Positions 1 to 11,760 of a DNA stretch of 64,000 nucleotides are shown here, in pieces. The position numbers and the translations under genes are program-made. Position 1 is the first letter of the stretch. The number at the start of each line of letters is the position of its first letter. Below the pieces are notes generated by a model. The model made no database searches and was not told where the DNA came from. It saw nothing but the letters and a program-made list of their open reading frames with translations. This DNA is from Lepturacanthus savala (lineage: Eukaryota; Chordata; Actinopteri; Scombriformes; Trichiuridae): the NCBI GenBank assembly GCA_030544235.1, contig CM060466.1, forward strand, positions 4,444,092-4,508,091. Direction: 5' to 3'.

Positions 1-800
1 AGCTGGAACCAGAGAATTTGGACATTTTCTCCTCACAGATTTATTAATTGATAATCAAATGGTTGGTAGTTAATGTGATAGTTGGTAACGAATCAATTAA
101 TTTATCAATCATTGCAGCTCTAGTAGCAGAAACACCATCGTAGAGATAAAAATCTGCTGGAGATGGGAAACATGCACCTAATGATTATTTAGATAGTTGA
201 TTTATATATTGATTATTCATTAATGTATTAGTTGTTTGGTTTAAAAATGGTGTCAAATGTTGATCAAAGAGATTCAACCTAAAATGAGAATTTGGACATT
301 TTCTTCTTAAAAATAACTAAAATTGATTAATTGATTATCAAAGTAGTTGCAGATTAATGTAACTTATGCAGAAATTTGCAAAAACATGAGTGGAAAACCA
401 AATTCTGATTAAGGCTGATACAACTTTTTTGGTAGTCATTGAAACCTTAATTACCTAATTCATCACTTCACTAAAAATTTAAATATTATAAATGTTTGGT
501 TGATATTTATTTAAGTTCTGATTTGCTGGTATCGATGTTGAACAGAAGAGGACCCAAAATCGAGCCTTGGTGAACTCCTCTTAGCGCTACATCTAATGAC
601 TATTTTTTTTTATAGTCAATTAATCTCTTGATTTGGTTCATAAAATGGTGTAGAATGTCGATCAAAGCTGAAGATTCAACCTTTTTTTGTCCACAACCCA
701 AAGATCATCAGTTTATTATTATAGAGACTAAAGAAACCAGGAAATAATCAGAGAAGAGAAGCTGGAACCAGAGAATTTAGACATTTTCTTCTTTAAAACT
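1..800. repeat. hAT-like dispersed repeat fragments plus RT scrap (meis1 intron)
   Basis: Bases 1-125 are the right half of the hAT-like family (GAGAATTTGGACATTTTC ... TTGCAGCTCTA end). A second piece lies near 270-360 and a third near 590-790 (CACAACCCAAAGATCATCAG ... GCTGGAACCAGAGAATT). A degenerate GAACAGAAGAGGACCC fragment of a non-LTR RT lies at 536-580. Confidence 0.75.
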
Positions 801-1065
801 GTGACAAGGATGTTCTTCTGATGTTGTGCGTGATGTTGTAAGTGACTTTTATTTTGACGTGACACCGATTCTTCGTCGGCCACATGCTCATTTATGACGA
901 GACGTTTTCTGAAATTTTCAAAACAAAGGCCTTTCGAAGCCTCTTGAAACCATTAGTAAAATTCCCCTCCAGTGTTTCCCTGATGCTGCAGATTCAGAGT
1001 AAATGAGGCTGTAAATGAAGCAGCCAAGCAGCGGTTTGATCCGACTGCTGTTCACTGGTTTATAC

Positions 1066-1089
1066 TGTGTGTGTGTGTGTGCGTGTGTG

Positions 1090-1128
<39 letters not shown>

Positions 1129-1132
1129 GTGT
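1066..1132. repeat. (GT)n microsatellite with GC interruptions
   Basis: GT dinucleotide run with GTGC interruptions, in the meis1 intron. Short cysteine/valine-rich reading frames across it are simple-sequence artefacts. Confidence 0.95.
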
Positions 1133-1373
1133 GCCGAAGTGAAACCAGAACTTGTCCGATTTTCCATTCAATATTGTTGTTGTTTATTCACTATTCATGT
1201 TTTTATTGTTTTTATCAGTGTTCTGCAAACATCATTTGTTTGTTACATGAGTGTAATAAACAATAATATTTAATAATAATTGAAGCTGGTTCATGAAGTA
1301 AAGTTGCCGGTTGCCCACGAACAAATTAAACATAGCAGTTTTGTTGTTTTAGCTTCAGTGTCCGTGTGTCAAT

Positions 1374-2240
1374 GTTAGCTTTAGAGGCTTTGGGTTATGG
1401 TTAGCTTCATAGTCTCTGTTTTATCATTAGCCTCTGAGGTTATGTGTTATTGTTAGCTTCATAGTCTCTTTGTTAATGTTAGCTTTATAGTCTCTGTGTT
1501 ATCGTTAGCTTCATTTTCTCTGTTTTATCATTAGCTTCATAGTCTGTGTTATCGTTAGCTTCATAGTTTCTGTTTTATCATTAGCTTCATAGTCTTTGTG
1601 TTAACATTAGCCTTATAGTCTCTGCGTTATCGTTAGCTTCACAGTCTCTGCGTTATTGTTAGCTTCATTTTCTCTGTTTTATCGTTAGCTTCATAGTCTC
1701 TGTGTTAACATTAGCTACATTTTCTCTGTTTTATCGTTAGCTTCATAGTCTCTGTGTTAACATTAGCTTCATAGTCTCTATTTAATTGTTAGCTTCATAG
1801 TATCTGTGTTATCATTAGCTTCATAGTCTCTGCATTATCGTTAGCTTCATAGTTTCTGTTTTATCATTAGCTTCATAGTCTCTGTGTTAACATTAGCTTC
1901 ACAGTTTCTGCGTTATTGTTAGCTTCATTTTCTCTGTTTTATCATTAGCTTCATAGTCTCTGTGTTAACATTAGCTTCATTTTCTCTGTTTTATCGTTAG
2001 CTTCATAGTCTCTGTTTTATCATTAGCTTCATAGTCTCTGTGTTAACATTAGCTTCATAGTCTCTATTTAATTGTTAGCTTCATAGTCTCTGCATTATCG
2101 TTAGCTTCATAGTCTCTGTGTTATCGTTAGCTTCATTTTCTCTGTTTTATCGCTAGCTTCATAGTCTCTGCGTTATCATTAGCTTCATAGTCTTTTTGTT
2201 AACGTTAGCTTCCTATTCTCTGTCTTAAAATTAGCTTCAG
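1374..2240. repeat. 26-bp minisatellite (TTAGCTTCATAGTCTCTGTG core)
   Basis: About 30 diverged copies of a 26-bp unit beginning TTAGCTTCATAGTCTCTG and ending in a variable TGTTAACA, TTTTATCA or TGTTATCG. Variants alternate in a patchy higher-order pattern, which suggests repeated local duplication. Intronic in meis1. Confidence 0.9.
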
Positions 2241-2726
2241 AGACTTTCTTGGCTTTCTAATCGAAGTTTTTTAAATTTCCATCATCTGTGTGTCCACTGG
2301 TGTCGCACAGAGAGTGAACATGAGCCAATTACGTTGATGCTCCACTTGTAGTTCTTTTAATGGGTTGTAGTTGTAGTTTTTTTCTTTCTTTCCATTGTTT
2401 AAATTTGTTGAAAAAACAAAGGGCTAAATCTCCGACAGCAGCTGTGGAGCAGCTGAGAATATAAAGTCAGAAACGGTGCTGAGAGAAACGAGAGATCACG
2501 CTGAGTAACAGAAGCTGATGAAACCGAGGCCGGACAGGAAGTGATGTCATGACTTCGGCTCTCTAATTACACAGCGGCGCTAATTAGATCAGCTGATTGA
2601 TTAAATATTCACGACATGCGGGCGAATCAATTAAACGATTAGTAGATTGAAAGAAATTCAACCGCAGATTATTTCGATAGGCGAATAATTGTTTCGGTTA
2701 TCAGTCAACGCAATGAAACTTTCTAA

Positions 2727-2741
2727 GTGTGTGTGTGTGTT

Positions 2742-2776
<35 letters not shown>

Positions 2777-2930
2777 ACACATTTAGTGTAAATGGCATTT
2801 TCATGGCAAACAGCTGGACTGGTTTATTTAAACACACTCGGGGTGAAGAGGAGGAGGAGGAGGAGGAGGTGGGGGGGCTGACCTGAGAATGACTCTGAGT
2901 GTGGGCGGGGCTTAGCGACTGTTTTACAAG

Positions 2931-2978
<48 letters not shown>
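2727..2978. repeat. Two (GT)n microsatellites and a GGA-rich stretch
   Basis: GT runs at about 2727-2773 and 2934-2978 flank single-copy sequence containing a GAGGAGG run near 2848-2870. Confidence 0.9.
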
Positions 2979-2981
<3 letters not shown>

Positions 2982-2982
2982 A

Positions 2983-3690
2983 AGAATAAAGAAACCAGGA
3001 AATAATCAGAGAAGAGAAGCTGGAACCAGAGAATTTGGACATTTTCTTCCTAAAAATGACCCAAATTGGTTAATTGATTATCAAAAATAGTTATACGATT
3101 TAATTGATTAATGATATAATTGATCTAATAGCAGAGCCCAGAAAAACACTACACTAAAAACACTAAAAGACTATTCTCTCAGTCCATTCATCTATTGATT
3201 ATTGGTTCAACTGATTGAATAATCAGTTATGTAGTTCATAAAATTACATAGAATATTGATTACTTATATATAAAATATTGCAAGTAAGTGACAGCAGTGA
3301 CTATAACAATATGTAACATATAGTATGAAACAATATAAATATACAACATCTGATAAATAACATTATATATAATATAATATAAATGTTTTGTTGGTAATAT
3401 TTACTGTTTCAGTGTTTATTTTCTAGTTTAGAAGTTGAATAGAAGAGGACCCAGGATGGAGCCCTGAGGAACTCCACAGGCCATTTTATTTACTACCTTT
3501 CATCATTAAGGCTGAAACTAACAACTATTCTTACACTTTATTAATCTATAAATTATTAAAACAATCAATTGATTAGCAACAAACTGGTGGCTATTCAGTC
3601 AAATAGCTGCAAGGACGGCTATTCTGAGAGTGAATTAATTTATTGATTCTTGAGACAATTAATCGATTAGTTGTTTGGTTCATAAAATGG
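2983..3690. repeat. hAT-like/RT composite repeat copy in the meis1 intron
   Basis: hAT-like sequence at about 2983-3230 (AAGAAACCAGGAAATAATCA) is followed by an AT-rich tail. The RT fragment at 3432-3480 (reverse complement of the GVPQGSILGPLLF code) follows, then the junction TTTACTACCTTTCATCATTA into another hAT-like half up to about 3690. Confidence 0.7.
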
Positions 3691-3696
3691 TGCAAA

Positions 3697-3756
<60 letters not shown>
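3697..3756. repeat. (ATCT)n microsatellite
   Basis: About 15 ATCT units directly abut the broken end of the hAT-like repeat. Confidence 0.95.
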
Positions 3757-4061
3757 CTCTACATATATATGCTATTATTTTCTACAGTCCAGAATACATT
3801 AGGTCCACTTGAGTGGACGAATAAATATATCTTTATAGAATAAAGATGCATTTTTCCTTTAAAAATTGTTATACTGCTTCTTATAATTAATGCATGAGAA
3901 GGTTAATCAGCAGCATTAAATGCAAACTACACCAGTATTTAAATAAATCTAATGGTTCTTTGGGTTGACTGGTCTGATTTATTTAGTTTTTTGTCCTTTA
4001 ACCGATGAGTAAATTAGTCGTTAGGGACATTTCAGCAGGAGCAGATTCTCCTGTTTCTGGC

Positions 4062-4125
4062 AGACCTCCTCCTCTTCCTCCTCCTCCTCCTCCTCCTCCT
4101 CCACCTCCTCCTCCTCCTCCTCTTT
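4062..4125. repeat. (CTC)n trinucleotide tract
   Basis: CTCCTCCTC run. The glutamate-rich minus-strand reading frame across it is an artefact. Confidence 0.9.
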
Positions 4126-4316
4126 TGCCTTTTTCACTCCTTTAAAAGGCTTCTGAGGCTTTTGTTTTCCTGAAAGAGAAAACGGGTCGTCCCCCACTTT
4201 TTTTTCCTCCCGAGTTGAAATGGCAGCGTCCCACCCGGGGGTGAGGAGGTGGCACATAAATCAAACCACAGAGCTTTAACTCCGGGCAGGAGGGGGGGGG
4301 GGTCACAGGAGGTGCC

Positions 4317-4329
4317 AGGTCAAAGGTCA
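4317..4329 (+). promoter_or_regulatory. DR1 nuclear-receptor half-site pair AGGTCA-A-AGGTCA
   Basis: Perfect direct repeat of AGGTCA with one-base spacing, in the meis1 intron. DR1 sites are bound by RXR heterodimers, HNF4 and COUP-TF. Function here is unproven. Confidence 0.4.
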
Positions 4330-4529
4330 CACATACCAGGATGATGGCTTTCAAGAGTGTACTCAGGAGGGGACGAGTATGAAAGCATCGATTCCTGGTT
4401 TCACTCGTTAACACGTTGTTTCTCCCACTGTATTAACTCAGTGTCGATGAAATAAATAAATAAGTAGAATAAATAAATTATATCACAATAAATAAAACAG
4501 CAACTATAAGGTCAGAGCGACACAGTCGA

Positions 4530-6190
4530 TAAAATATCACATTTTCTATTTTTCATGTCAGATTTCTGTGTTTTTATCTAATATTTTTGGACTTTTTATT
4601 TTATATTTTTTTCTTTTCATATTTTTTTTAACTTTTTTGTCTTTATTGCACATTTTTTAATCTTATATTTCTGTCTTTATCTCACATTTTAGTTTTTTTT
4701 AGCTTATATATTTTTTAGCTTCTTTTTCATATTTTGTCTTTTTAATATTTTTTACTTTTTATATATATATTTTTTATATTTTTATGGCTTTTTACATGAT
4801 CTTTTTAACATTTTTACTCTATTTTATCTATTTTTTTGTCTTATTTCATAGTTATATAATTATGACTTTTTACATAATATTTTTTCTTATTATTTTTCTG
4901 TTGGAAAATGTGTAAAAATGAAACTTTCAGCTGTAAATGTATATATATGATGAAGTTGTGGGTGTGAAGTATTTACCAGTCATATGTATAAATATTAATT
5001 TGTTAAATGTTGGTTGTGTGAAGACGTTTTTATCTGTTTTGTGGTTTTCATCCATTTGTGTGTGTTCAGTGTTCAGTGAGGCGTTTGAGGCCTGTAGGAC
5101 ATCAGAGTGTTACAGTCAGGACAGTGAAATCCTGTCATCATGAATGAATTCCTGGTGTTTCTGTGTTTTTCAGGTTCATCAACGCGAGGCGGCGCATCGT
5201 TCAGCCGATGATCGACCAGTCCAACCGAGCAGGTCAGTCAGTTTTAACACAGCATCAAATATTAACAAAAATATCCTGTTAAAAAATAAATTCAATTGTT
5301 TTATTTCTTTTTCATCATTTAGACTTTGACTTTTAATTCTATTTAAATATTTTCTCTTAATTCTCATCATTTTTCTATGTTTTTATAATGTTTTGTCTTT
5401 TTATTTCACATTTGTGTCTTTTTATCTGATAATTTTAACTTTTATCTCATATTGTAAATTTAATTTTCAACAGGATGAAATTGATTGATAATAAATATAA
5501 AAATTAAATTAATTATATTTAAAAAAAATTCAATTAATTATATTTATTTTGTCATATTTATATTTTTCATAAAAACTAAATTAAATTGTTTTACTTTTTC
5601 TTAATTGTCTTTTTCTCATATTTCATATTTTTCACGATTTTATGTCATTTTCTTTTACTTTTATCTCATATTTTAGATTTTTCAGATTTTCTATCATATA
5701 TTTGTCTTTTTATCTCATAATTCTGACTTTTTATTTCATATTGTAAATTTAATTTTAACAGGATTAATTTAATTTAAAAAATAATCAATAAATAAACCCT
5801 GAAAATCTTGTATTTACTACTATTAAAAACAAAATCCCCCAAAAAATCTTACTTCTTTTTTCATAATTTTGACTTTATTCATTACTTTTTTTTCATATTT
5901 AAACATTTTTATGTCACATTTTGTCACATTTTAATTTTTTCTTTCTTCCTTTTTCTTTTATTTCATATTTTTAACTTGAATTTTTGACATTTTATCATAT
6001 TTTTGACTTTTTATATCATATTTTTGTCATTTATCTAATCACTTTTTAACATTGTCATATATTTTTTTACTTTTATATATTTTTTGACATTTTATCATCA
6101 TTGTGAATTATCTCATATTTTTTGTCTATCTCATATTTTTAATTCGACAATTGAACATCTCACATTCTAACTTTAATTTTAACAGGATTA
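4530..6190. repeat. T-rich cryptic repeat (TTTTTATCTCATATTTTTGAC-like) around the homeobox exon
   Basis: Degenerate T-rich sequence with recurring TCATATTTTTGACTTTTTA words fills 4530-4920 and 5330-6190, on both sides of the 59-bp exon. No other exon was recognised. Confidence 0.6.
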
Positions 6191-7187
6191 AATTGATATA
6201 AATCAACAGATAAACCCTGAAATAAGGTGATTAATTGTGATAATTGTGCTGTGATAGTGTTTGTGTCTGCTGCTGTTAAAGGACCAGAGGTTTAATCTGA
6301 ATAACCTCTGAGCCTCAGCAGGATTATCAGCAGACAAAGATGCTAACGGTCCTCTGACCGCTGCATTCAGCGTTTTAACCTGGATTAGAAGCGAAGGCAG
6401 AGTCTTTGGCCGCGCAGCTTTGTCACGTTAACGTCTGAGCTGCTTCACACAAAGACTCACCAACCCGGGCTGACGCCTTCCCTCTGGGAATGGGACTGGT
6501 TATTTATTAATTTATCTATTTAAAAGATGAAACTTGGTTCATTTCCGCCCCGCGAGGCCGAAGACTTTTGATTTAACGTCGTCTCTGGTTAATTATTGAT
6601 CGTCTGAAGTGGAAGACGAGTAAATAGAAACAGAAACGGCTTCATAAACAAGTTCAGCACAAACATTTAAATCAGATTTTATCTGCAACAACACATGGAA
6701 CCGAGATGTCAGACTTTCCCACCGGTATTTGAACGCAACATAGAATGCTTTACTTATAATACTTATGTAGTTTTACTGCAGTACTTTAACTACAAACACT
6801 GTACTTTACTGCAGTACGCTACTACAAAAACTCATAATACTTATGTACTTTTACTGCAATACTTTAACTACATAAATGCATAATACCTATGTACTTTACT
6901 GCAATACTTTTACTATGAAAACTCATAATACTTATGTACTTTTACTGCAATACTTTAACTACATAACTACATAATACTTACATACTACTTCATTGCAATC
7001 ATTGAACTCATAGTACTTAGTTTACTGCAATACTTTTACTACATAAACTCATAGTGCAGTATTTCTACTGCAGTGATGGTACTTCTACTCTGTTCCATAG
7101 TATTTGTGAGTATTTCCGTGGTAACGTGTGTGATGAGGGTTGCTAGGAGTATGAATGAGTGATGTCATCAACATGAGCAGTGAGATA

Positions 7188-7280
<93 letters not shown>

Positions 7281-7373
7281 GTAAACCAGGCGGCACCGTA
7301 CGGAGCAGATGGTCAACCAATGGGAGGCTTCGTCATGGACGGACACACACACATGGGAATCAGACCAGCTGGT

Positions 7374-7434
<61 letters not shown>

Positions 7435-7676
7435 TTGCACACACAGAAAACTCCAAGTCAAACTTAACACAGTTTGTTTCTGAATTTAATTTGACATTTT
7501 TTAGGTCAAATTTCACACATATATATATTCTATATGTTAATATATCATATTTCTGATCCTTTATTTCTTATTTTCATATAATTCCATAGTTCTTGCTGAC
7601 CTGTTGGTCGTCCTCTGGTCTCTGTGTGTCCTCAGGTGCGATGGGGGGGGTGGAGGGTCAGTGGCACTACATGTAG
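5174..7676 (+). CDS. meis1: MEIS-family TALE homeobox protein, 3' coding exons (meis1, partial)
   Basis: Three coding exons join in phase. Exon 5174-5232 (59 bp, after a TTTTTCAG acceptor) completes a TGG codon and encodes FINARRRIVQPMIDQSNRA, the end of homeodomain helix 3 with the TALE-type Ile before Asn. Exon 7282-7371 (90 bp) encodes VNQAAPYGADGQPMGGFVMD followed by GHTHMGIRPAG. Exon 7636-7728 encodes AMGGVEGQWHYM and a TAG at 7674-7676. The QPMGGFVMDG segment and terminal EGQWHYM match the short (a-type) MEIS1 C-terminus. MEIS proteins bind TGACAG-type sites in the nucleus with PBX and HOX partners. The N-terminal PBX-interacting region and the start of the homeodomain lie upstream of base 1, so the first 5173 bases are intron. 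Neighbouring ETAA1 in the same orientation supports meis1 over meis2 or meis3. Which teleost duplicate (1a or 1b) cannot be told. Confidence 0.9.
6220..6640. other. GC-richer single-copy block in the meis1 intron
   Basis: Non-repetitive sequence of ordinary base composition between T-rich repeats. No coding potential was recognised. Conserved noncoding elements are common around MEIS1, so this is a candidate only. Confidence 0.3.
6740..7080. repeat. Degenerate tandem repeat (TACTTTTACTGCAATACTTTAACTAC)
   Basis: Units of roughly 50-60 bp built from ACTTTTACTGCAATACTTT and ACTACATAAACTCATAATAC words. The same family recurs at 12780-13260. Confidence 0.8.
7189..7277 (+). repeat. (GT)n microsatellite acting as the 3' splice-site tract of a meis1 exon
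   Basis: About 44 GT units end 5 bases before the exon boundary (TGTGTATAG|TAAACC). No conventional U-rich tract lies between the repeat and the AG. The UG repeat therefore occupies the polypyrimidine-tract position. Confidence 0.95.
7378..7433 (+). repeat. (CA)n microsatellite immediately after the 5' splice site of the same meis1 exon
   Basis: About 28 CA units begin 6 bases after the donor G|GTACAT. The tract is the complement of the (GT)n tract on the other side of the 90-bp exon. Confidence 0.95.
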
Positions 7677-7728
7677 CAGCAGAACCTGCAGCTGCAGCCG
7701 AGGAGCCGCCAGCGTCGCCGCTGACACC

Positions 7729-8561
7729 GTGAGTTGCATCGTGGGTAACGTAGGCGCCGGATTCGGATCCTTTTTCTGTCTTTTGTGAGCGAGACAATGG
7801 AGGCGAAGTCGTTGAGTCTGGTCGGCCTCCGGCTGCTGAAACTCCAGCTCACTCGCTGACACTTTATTCTGAAATTCTCACAGCTGCTGTTTCACAGATC
7901 AACGGGTTGAAGCTGAAATACTGTTGTTTTTACTGGAAAAGTGATGAAATCCAAAGTACAAACTAAAGAACGACAGGCGTCAAAGCTCCTCCTCCTCAAT
8001 AATTCAACCCAGTCCCTGTGATTTAAAGGTTAATTAATCCTGTCTGTGTTGTGTTTAATGAACTGATCACTAACGAGCGACACTCTCTCAGAGTTTAATT
8101 AATGTATTAATTTATACACTTTTTTTATTGTGGTCAGCAAGTGAATTAAATGACTCAAATGTGGGTTTTGTTCGCAATTTACATGTTCTCATCACCCCAG
8201 AGCATCATGGGAGGTGACTACTGATCAGTCTCTATGGTCAGTCATCCATGCCATGGATGTATTATAGAACTAGATATGGCGCTAATTTTCCCCAGTGGCC
8301 ACTCGTGGTACTGCAACATTTTCCCCATAGACGCCCCCAGTTATATCCCCGTTAATCACTAATCGTTCTATTCTAGATTTTTAATTCATGGACTCGTTAT
8401 CCGTCAAAACCCAGAGCATCATGGGAGGTGACTCCACCGATGGTCACATGACACGATAATAAACCTGGAAGTCAGGAACTTTTTCGGCAACTTTCAGTGA
8501 TACATGGATACGTCCATGTTGTGATGTTTCATCTTTACTTCCTGTCTTCTCCTCTCCACAG
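7729..8561. other. Candidate last meis1 intron, with an internal direct repeat
   Basis: Mostly single-copy sequence. CCCAGAGCATCATGGGAGGT occurs twice, at about 8198 and 8411, marking a small duplication. No coding exon was recognised. Confidence 0.4.
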
Positions 8562-9020
8562 ACCTCCATGGCGGCGTGGAGCAGGACCCCGCCCTCCCTA
8601 AGCCCCGCCCCCTCTGAGCGTCCAGCCGGCCTGGCGAGAAAACACCTGACCTCCGCGACCCCTTGCCGTCTCCGCAGCAACTAGAATCAGCCGGATTCTC
8701 AACGGAGGAGGATTTTATCTGAAAAACCTGGACACGCGAACGTCAGCGTGGCGTTTTCCCGGATTTAATCGTTTTCCTGTGATGTCATAAAGGACGCCGG
8801 GAGACGGATCAAAAAAAAAAAGCATAAAAAACGGGCGTCTGAGGTCACGTGACGGAGCGGTTCACCGTGGACTCTTCGTAGAGACGAGCGGCGCTGCCTT
8901 CAGGAGCAAAACGAACGATTGTGTTCCACTTCTCACACTGTGTGTGTTTTTCATAGACGTCGCGTTCTCGCTCGAGTCCGACGGATATTTGGAGTTCTGA
9001 AATAAAAAAAAAAAAAAATG
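8562..9020 (+). other. meis1: Candidate spliced 3' UTR exon of meis1
   Basis: The exon carrying the meis1 stop runs into a plausible donor, GACACC|GTGAGT, at 7728/7729. A strong acceptor with a pyrimidine tract (CTTCTCCTCTCCACAG) ends at 8561. MEIS1 genes are known to have sequence spliced downstream of the QWHYM exon, so a terminal UTR exon here is reasonable. The right end is set at an AATAAA at 9001-9006 followed by an A run. If exon 7636-7728 were skipped, 7371 could join 8562 and encode a 19-residue tail (DLHGGVEQDPALPKPRPL, stop at 8615-8617). That tail does not resemble the long MEIS1 b-type C-terminus. Confidence 0.45.
9001..9006 (+). terminator. Candidate polyadenylation signal AATAAA for meis1
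   Basis: A canonical AATAAA lies 1.3 kb past the meis1 stop codon, at the end of the candidate UTR exon. The following A run is genomic and could itself be chance. Another AATAAA at 8458-8463 lies in the proposed last intron and could serve an unspliced 3' end. Confidence 0.35.
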
Positions 9021-9221
9021 AAGCGACTTTGTTTCTGCGTTTTTTTATTGACGCCCGTCGAAGGATATTTGACACTTTTCCTGGTTTTATGTGAAGTTGT
9101 GATGTCACTAACAAGGTATATTTTTGGTGACTGTATAGTTATGACATCACAACTTCATAGAACTCCTTTTTATATAATAGGGCTGCGACTAATAAACTGC
9201 GTTTATTTGAATTTATATAAT

Positions 9222-9600
9222 ATTAGATTAGATCAGATGTACTTTATTCAAGTTTAATAAGAAAAAGTAAGAAGAGAAGGTTAAAAACCCAATAAACAAC
9301 TCGATGGATATAAAATTAAGGTGCTTTATATAAATGTTTTTACTGGTAAAATGGTGTAAAAATATACACAATGACAATAATATAAATATAATTATAAATA
9401 ATAAAGTACCAACGAAAAAATGTCCATTTATGTACAAAATATTGCAAGTAACAGCAAGTGACAATATAATATATATAATAAATAATATTATATATAATAG
9501 AAAAATAAATGTTAATATTTATTTCAGTGTTTCTAGTTTAGATGTTGAATAGAAGGGGACCCAGGATGGAGCCCTGAGGAACTCCACGGGTAACTTTTGT
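9222..9600 (-). mobile_element. Non-LTR retrotransposon 3'-end fragment with RT scrap
   Basis: On the minus strand the RT-motif code (9541-9590) runs into an AT-rich tail and ends near 9222 at a short repeated tail (ATTAGATTAGATCAG on the + strand). Such short tandem tails are typical of LINE 3' ends. The RT part is only about 50 bp, so this is an internally reduced copy. Confidence 0.6.
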
Positions 9601-10275
9601 CTCTAAGATGTGTAGATCTCTAAGATTAGTAAAGAAACTAATGACTACTCTTAAAGTTCATTAATCTATCGATTATTGAGACGTTTAATCAATTAGTTTG
9701 GTTAATAAATTGGTGTGAAATGTCTCAAAGAAAATAATTTGAGAAGCTGGAACCAGAGAATTTGCTTCTCAAATCTAAATTTTTTTCAGCTTTCTTTAAT
9801 TTTCTATAATAGTAAATATAGTGGCACAGGCAATAGTTGTCAACTAATTGATTAATCGACTAATTGTAGCTCATGTAATACTTAATTTTGATTAATTGAT
9901 TTTAAATATTTATTGGTATGAACAAGCAGCTAGAAAACTAGAATAGTACAGATTAAATATTTAAATAAAGAGATATAAAACAATTACATCTAAATATTCA
10001 CAATATTGAAATCTATAGAAACAAATGGGTAAAAAAAACTTGTTGCAGCTCTAATTAACTAACTTTAAGGGTTTTATTTGACTTTTGGGACGTTTAATAT
10101 TAATATATACTAGTACTTAATATATATTCAGTTTATACTGAAAAACATCAAATATATTTTAGTTTAAAGGACGAGTTCACCGTTTTAAACAGCATCAGGA
10201 GCCGATATGTTTTTTTTGTGTCTGTTGCTTTAAGACACACTGGAAACACTGTGAACTGGCCCTTTAATTTGCTGT

Positions 10276-10276
<1 letters not shown>
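9601..10276. repeat. hAT-like fragments and AT-rich spacer
   Basis: hAT-like words (GAGAAGCTGGAACCAGAGAA; CAACTAATTGATTAATCGAC) occur at about 9640-9780 and 9835-9900. The rest is AT-rich with no recognised feature. Confidence 0.6.

Positions 10277-10277
<1 letters not shown>

Positions 10278-10336
<59 letters not shown>
10278..10336. repeat. (CA)n microsatellite
   Basis: About 29 CA units. Confidence 0.95.
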
Positions 10337-10339
<3 letters not shown>

Positions 10340-10921
10340 TCCCTCTGTGCAAACATGTTGTTTTAAAGTTGATCTGAAGCTAAAGTGAAGCTTCAGTCGA
10401 CAAAACGAGTCAAAGTTAGTTTTTTCCTCCAGTTTTACACAAATAAAGAATTTAATCAAATAATAAAAACACAATAAATCTATTGTTGCAACAGATTTTA
10501 ATGATATAGAGAAGCTGCTGTATGAATTATGACTGAAAATACAGAGAAAGACAGTTGTAATAATATGAAATAATATAATTATTAATACTGCGCCTTCATA
10601 ATTAAATATTATAGTTTTATTATATACTGATTATAAGTAAAGAATTCCCCATATAAAATAAATAAATACTAATTATGGAAAAATAATGAATTAAATATAC
10701 TTAAGTACAACTTGTATTTGTACTTATTTTAATGTGGCTTCACCACATTTATCTGATATTTTACTTTTTATTCTTACAATTATATAATATTTTTCATCAA
10801 TTAATAAAGTTAAATATTCTATTATGTTTATTCTATTAAATCGCTATACAACCAAATATTATGATGCAGTATTTTTACTATTAATCTACACAAAGTACCT
10901 TCATTTGGCTCCAAAATCAAG

Positions 10922-10981
<60 letters not shown>

Positions 10982-11760
10982 ATCTTCAGTGTTTTCCTGC
11001 TATAAATGATAATAAATGTCAATAAAAGTCAGAATCTATTTATGTTGATGTTATAGAGAAAATATAGTTAGAATATTGAAAGAAATTACAGATAAAAATA
11101 CTTTTACTAAATATCTGCAATCCAAAGTTGAATGATTGATAAGATAAGAGTTCAAAGGTCAATGATTTGTCCATAAAATGCTATAAATCCCACTGAGGAT
11201 CATTCCAGAACATGAAGAATATATTCTGTAAGATGTTTATTATAAAGGAGACAATTAAATAATCACACAAACAGCTATAATATAAATTAAATATCTAAAT
11301 AGTGGTTAGTTGCAGGTGAAAATATCTTGTTTTTTGTACAATTAGAGTAGAATTATTACACCGGCAGATCATTTATCTTACATAAAGTTGTTTTTTTTCC
11401 TAATTTGGGTCAATTTGGTCTTTTTTTTAAGAAAATCAAGGAAAAAAAACTTGATATAAGCTGAATTATCTGCTAAATATTGTACTAATTTTACAGAAAT
11501 CAAGACATTTTCACCTGTTGCAACTTTACTACTGATATTATATTAAACTATGTTCTTATTGTATTGATGATGTGGATATTGATGATATTTATTGATGCTG
11601 GAACAGTAATATTGATGTATTTAGTGTTGGAGCTGAGGTTTTTACTGGGATTTGCTTTTATTTCGAATATTTTTCCATCATGTTGTTAAATCACATCTTC
11701 TGGACGACGACTTCCTGTAAATGAACAATAAGCTTCAGTGTAGAAACAGCTTTAATTTAT
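10337..11760. other. AT-rich intergenic DNA with an (AT)n tract
   Basis: No gene recognised. A pure (AT)n run lies at 10924-10978. An AGTTCA-A-AGGTCA DR1-type (HNF4-like) site lies at 11149-11161. Confidence 0.6.

Noticed and set aside
7143..7556. Frames of 97-133 residues on both strands over the GT/CA tracts
   Set aside because: Microsatellite artefacts that only incidentally include the real 90-bp meis1 exon.
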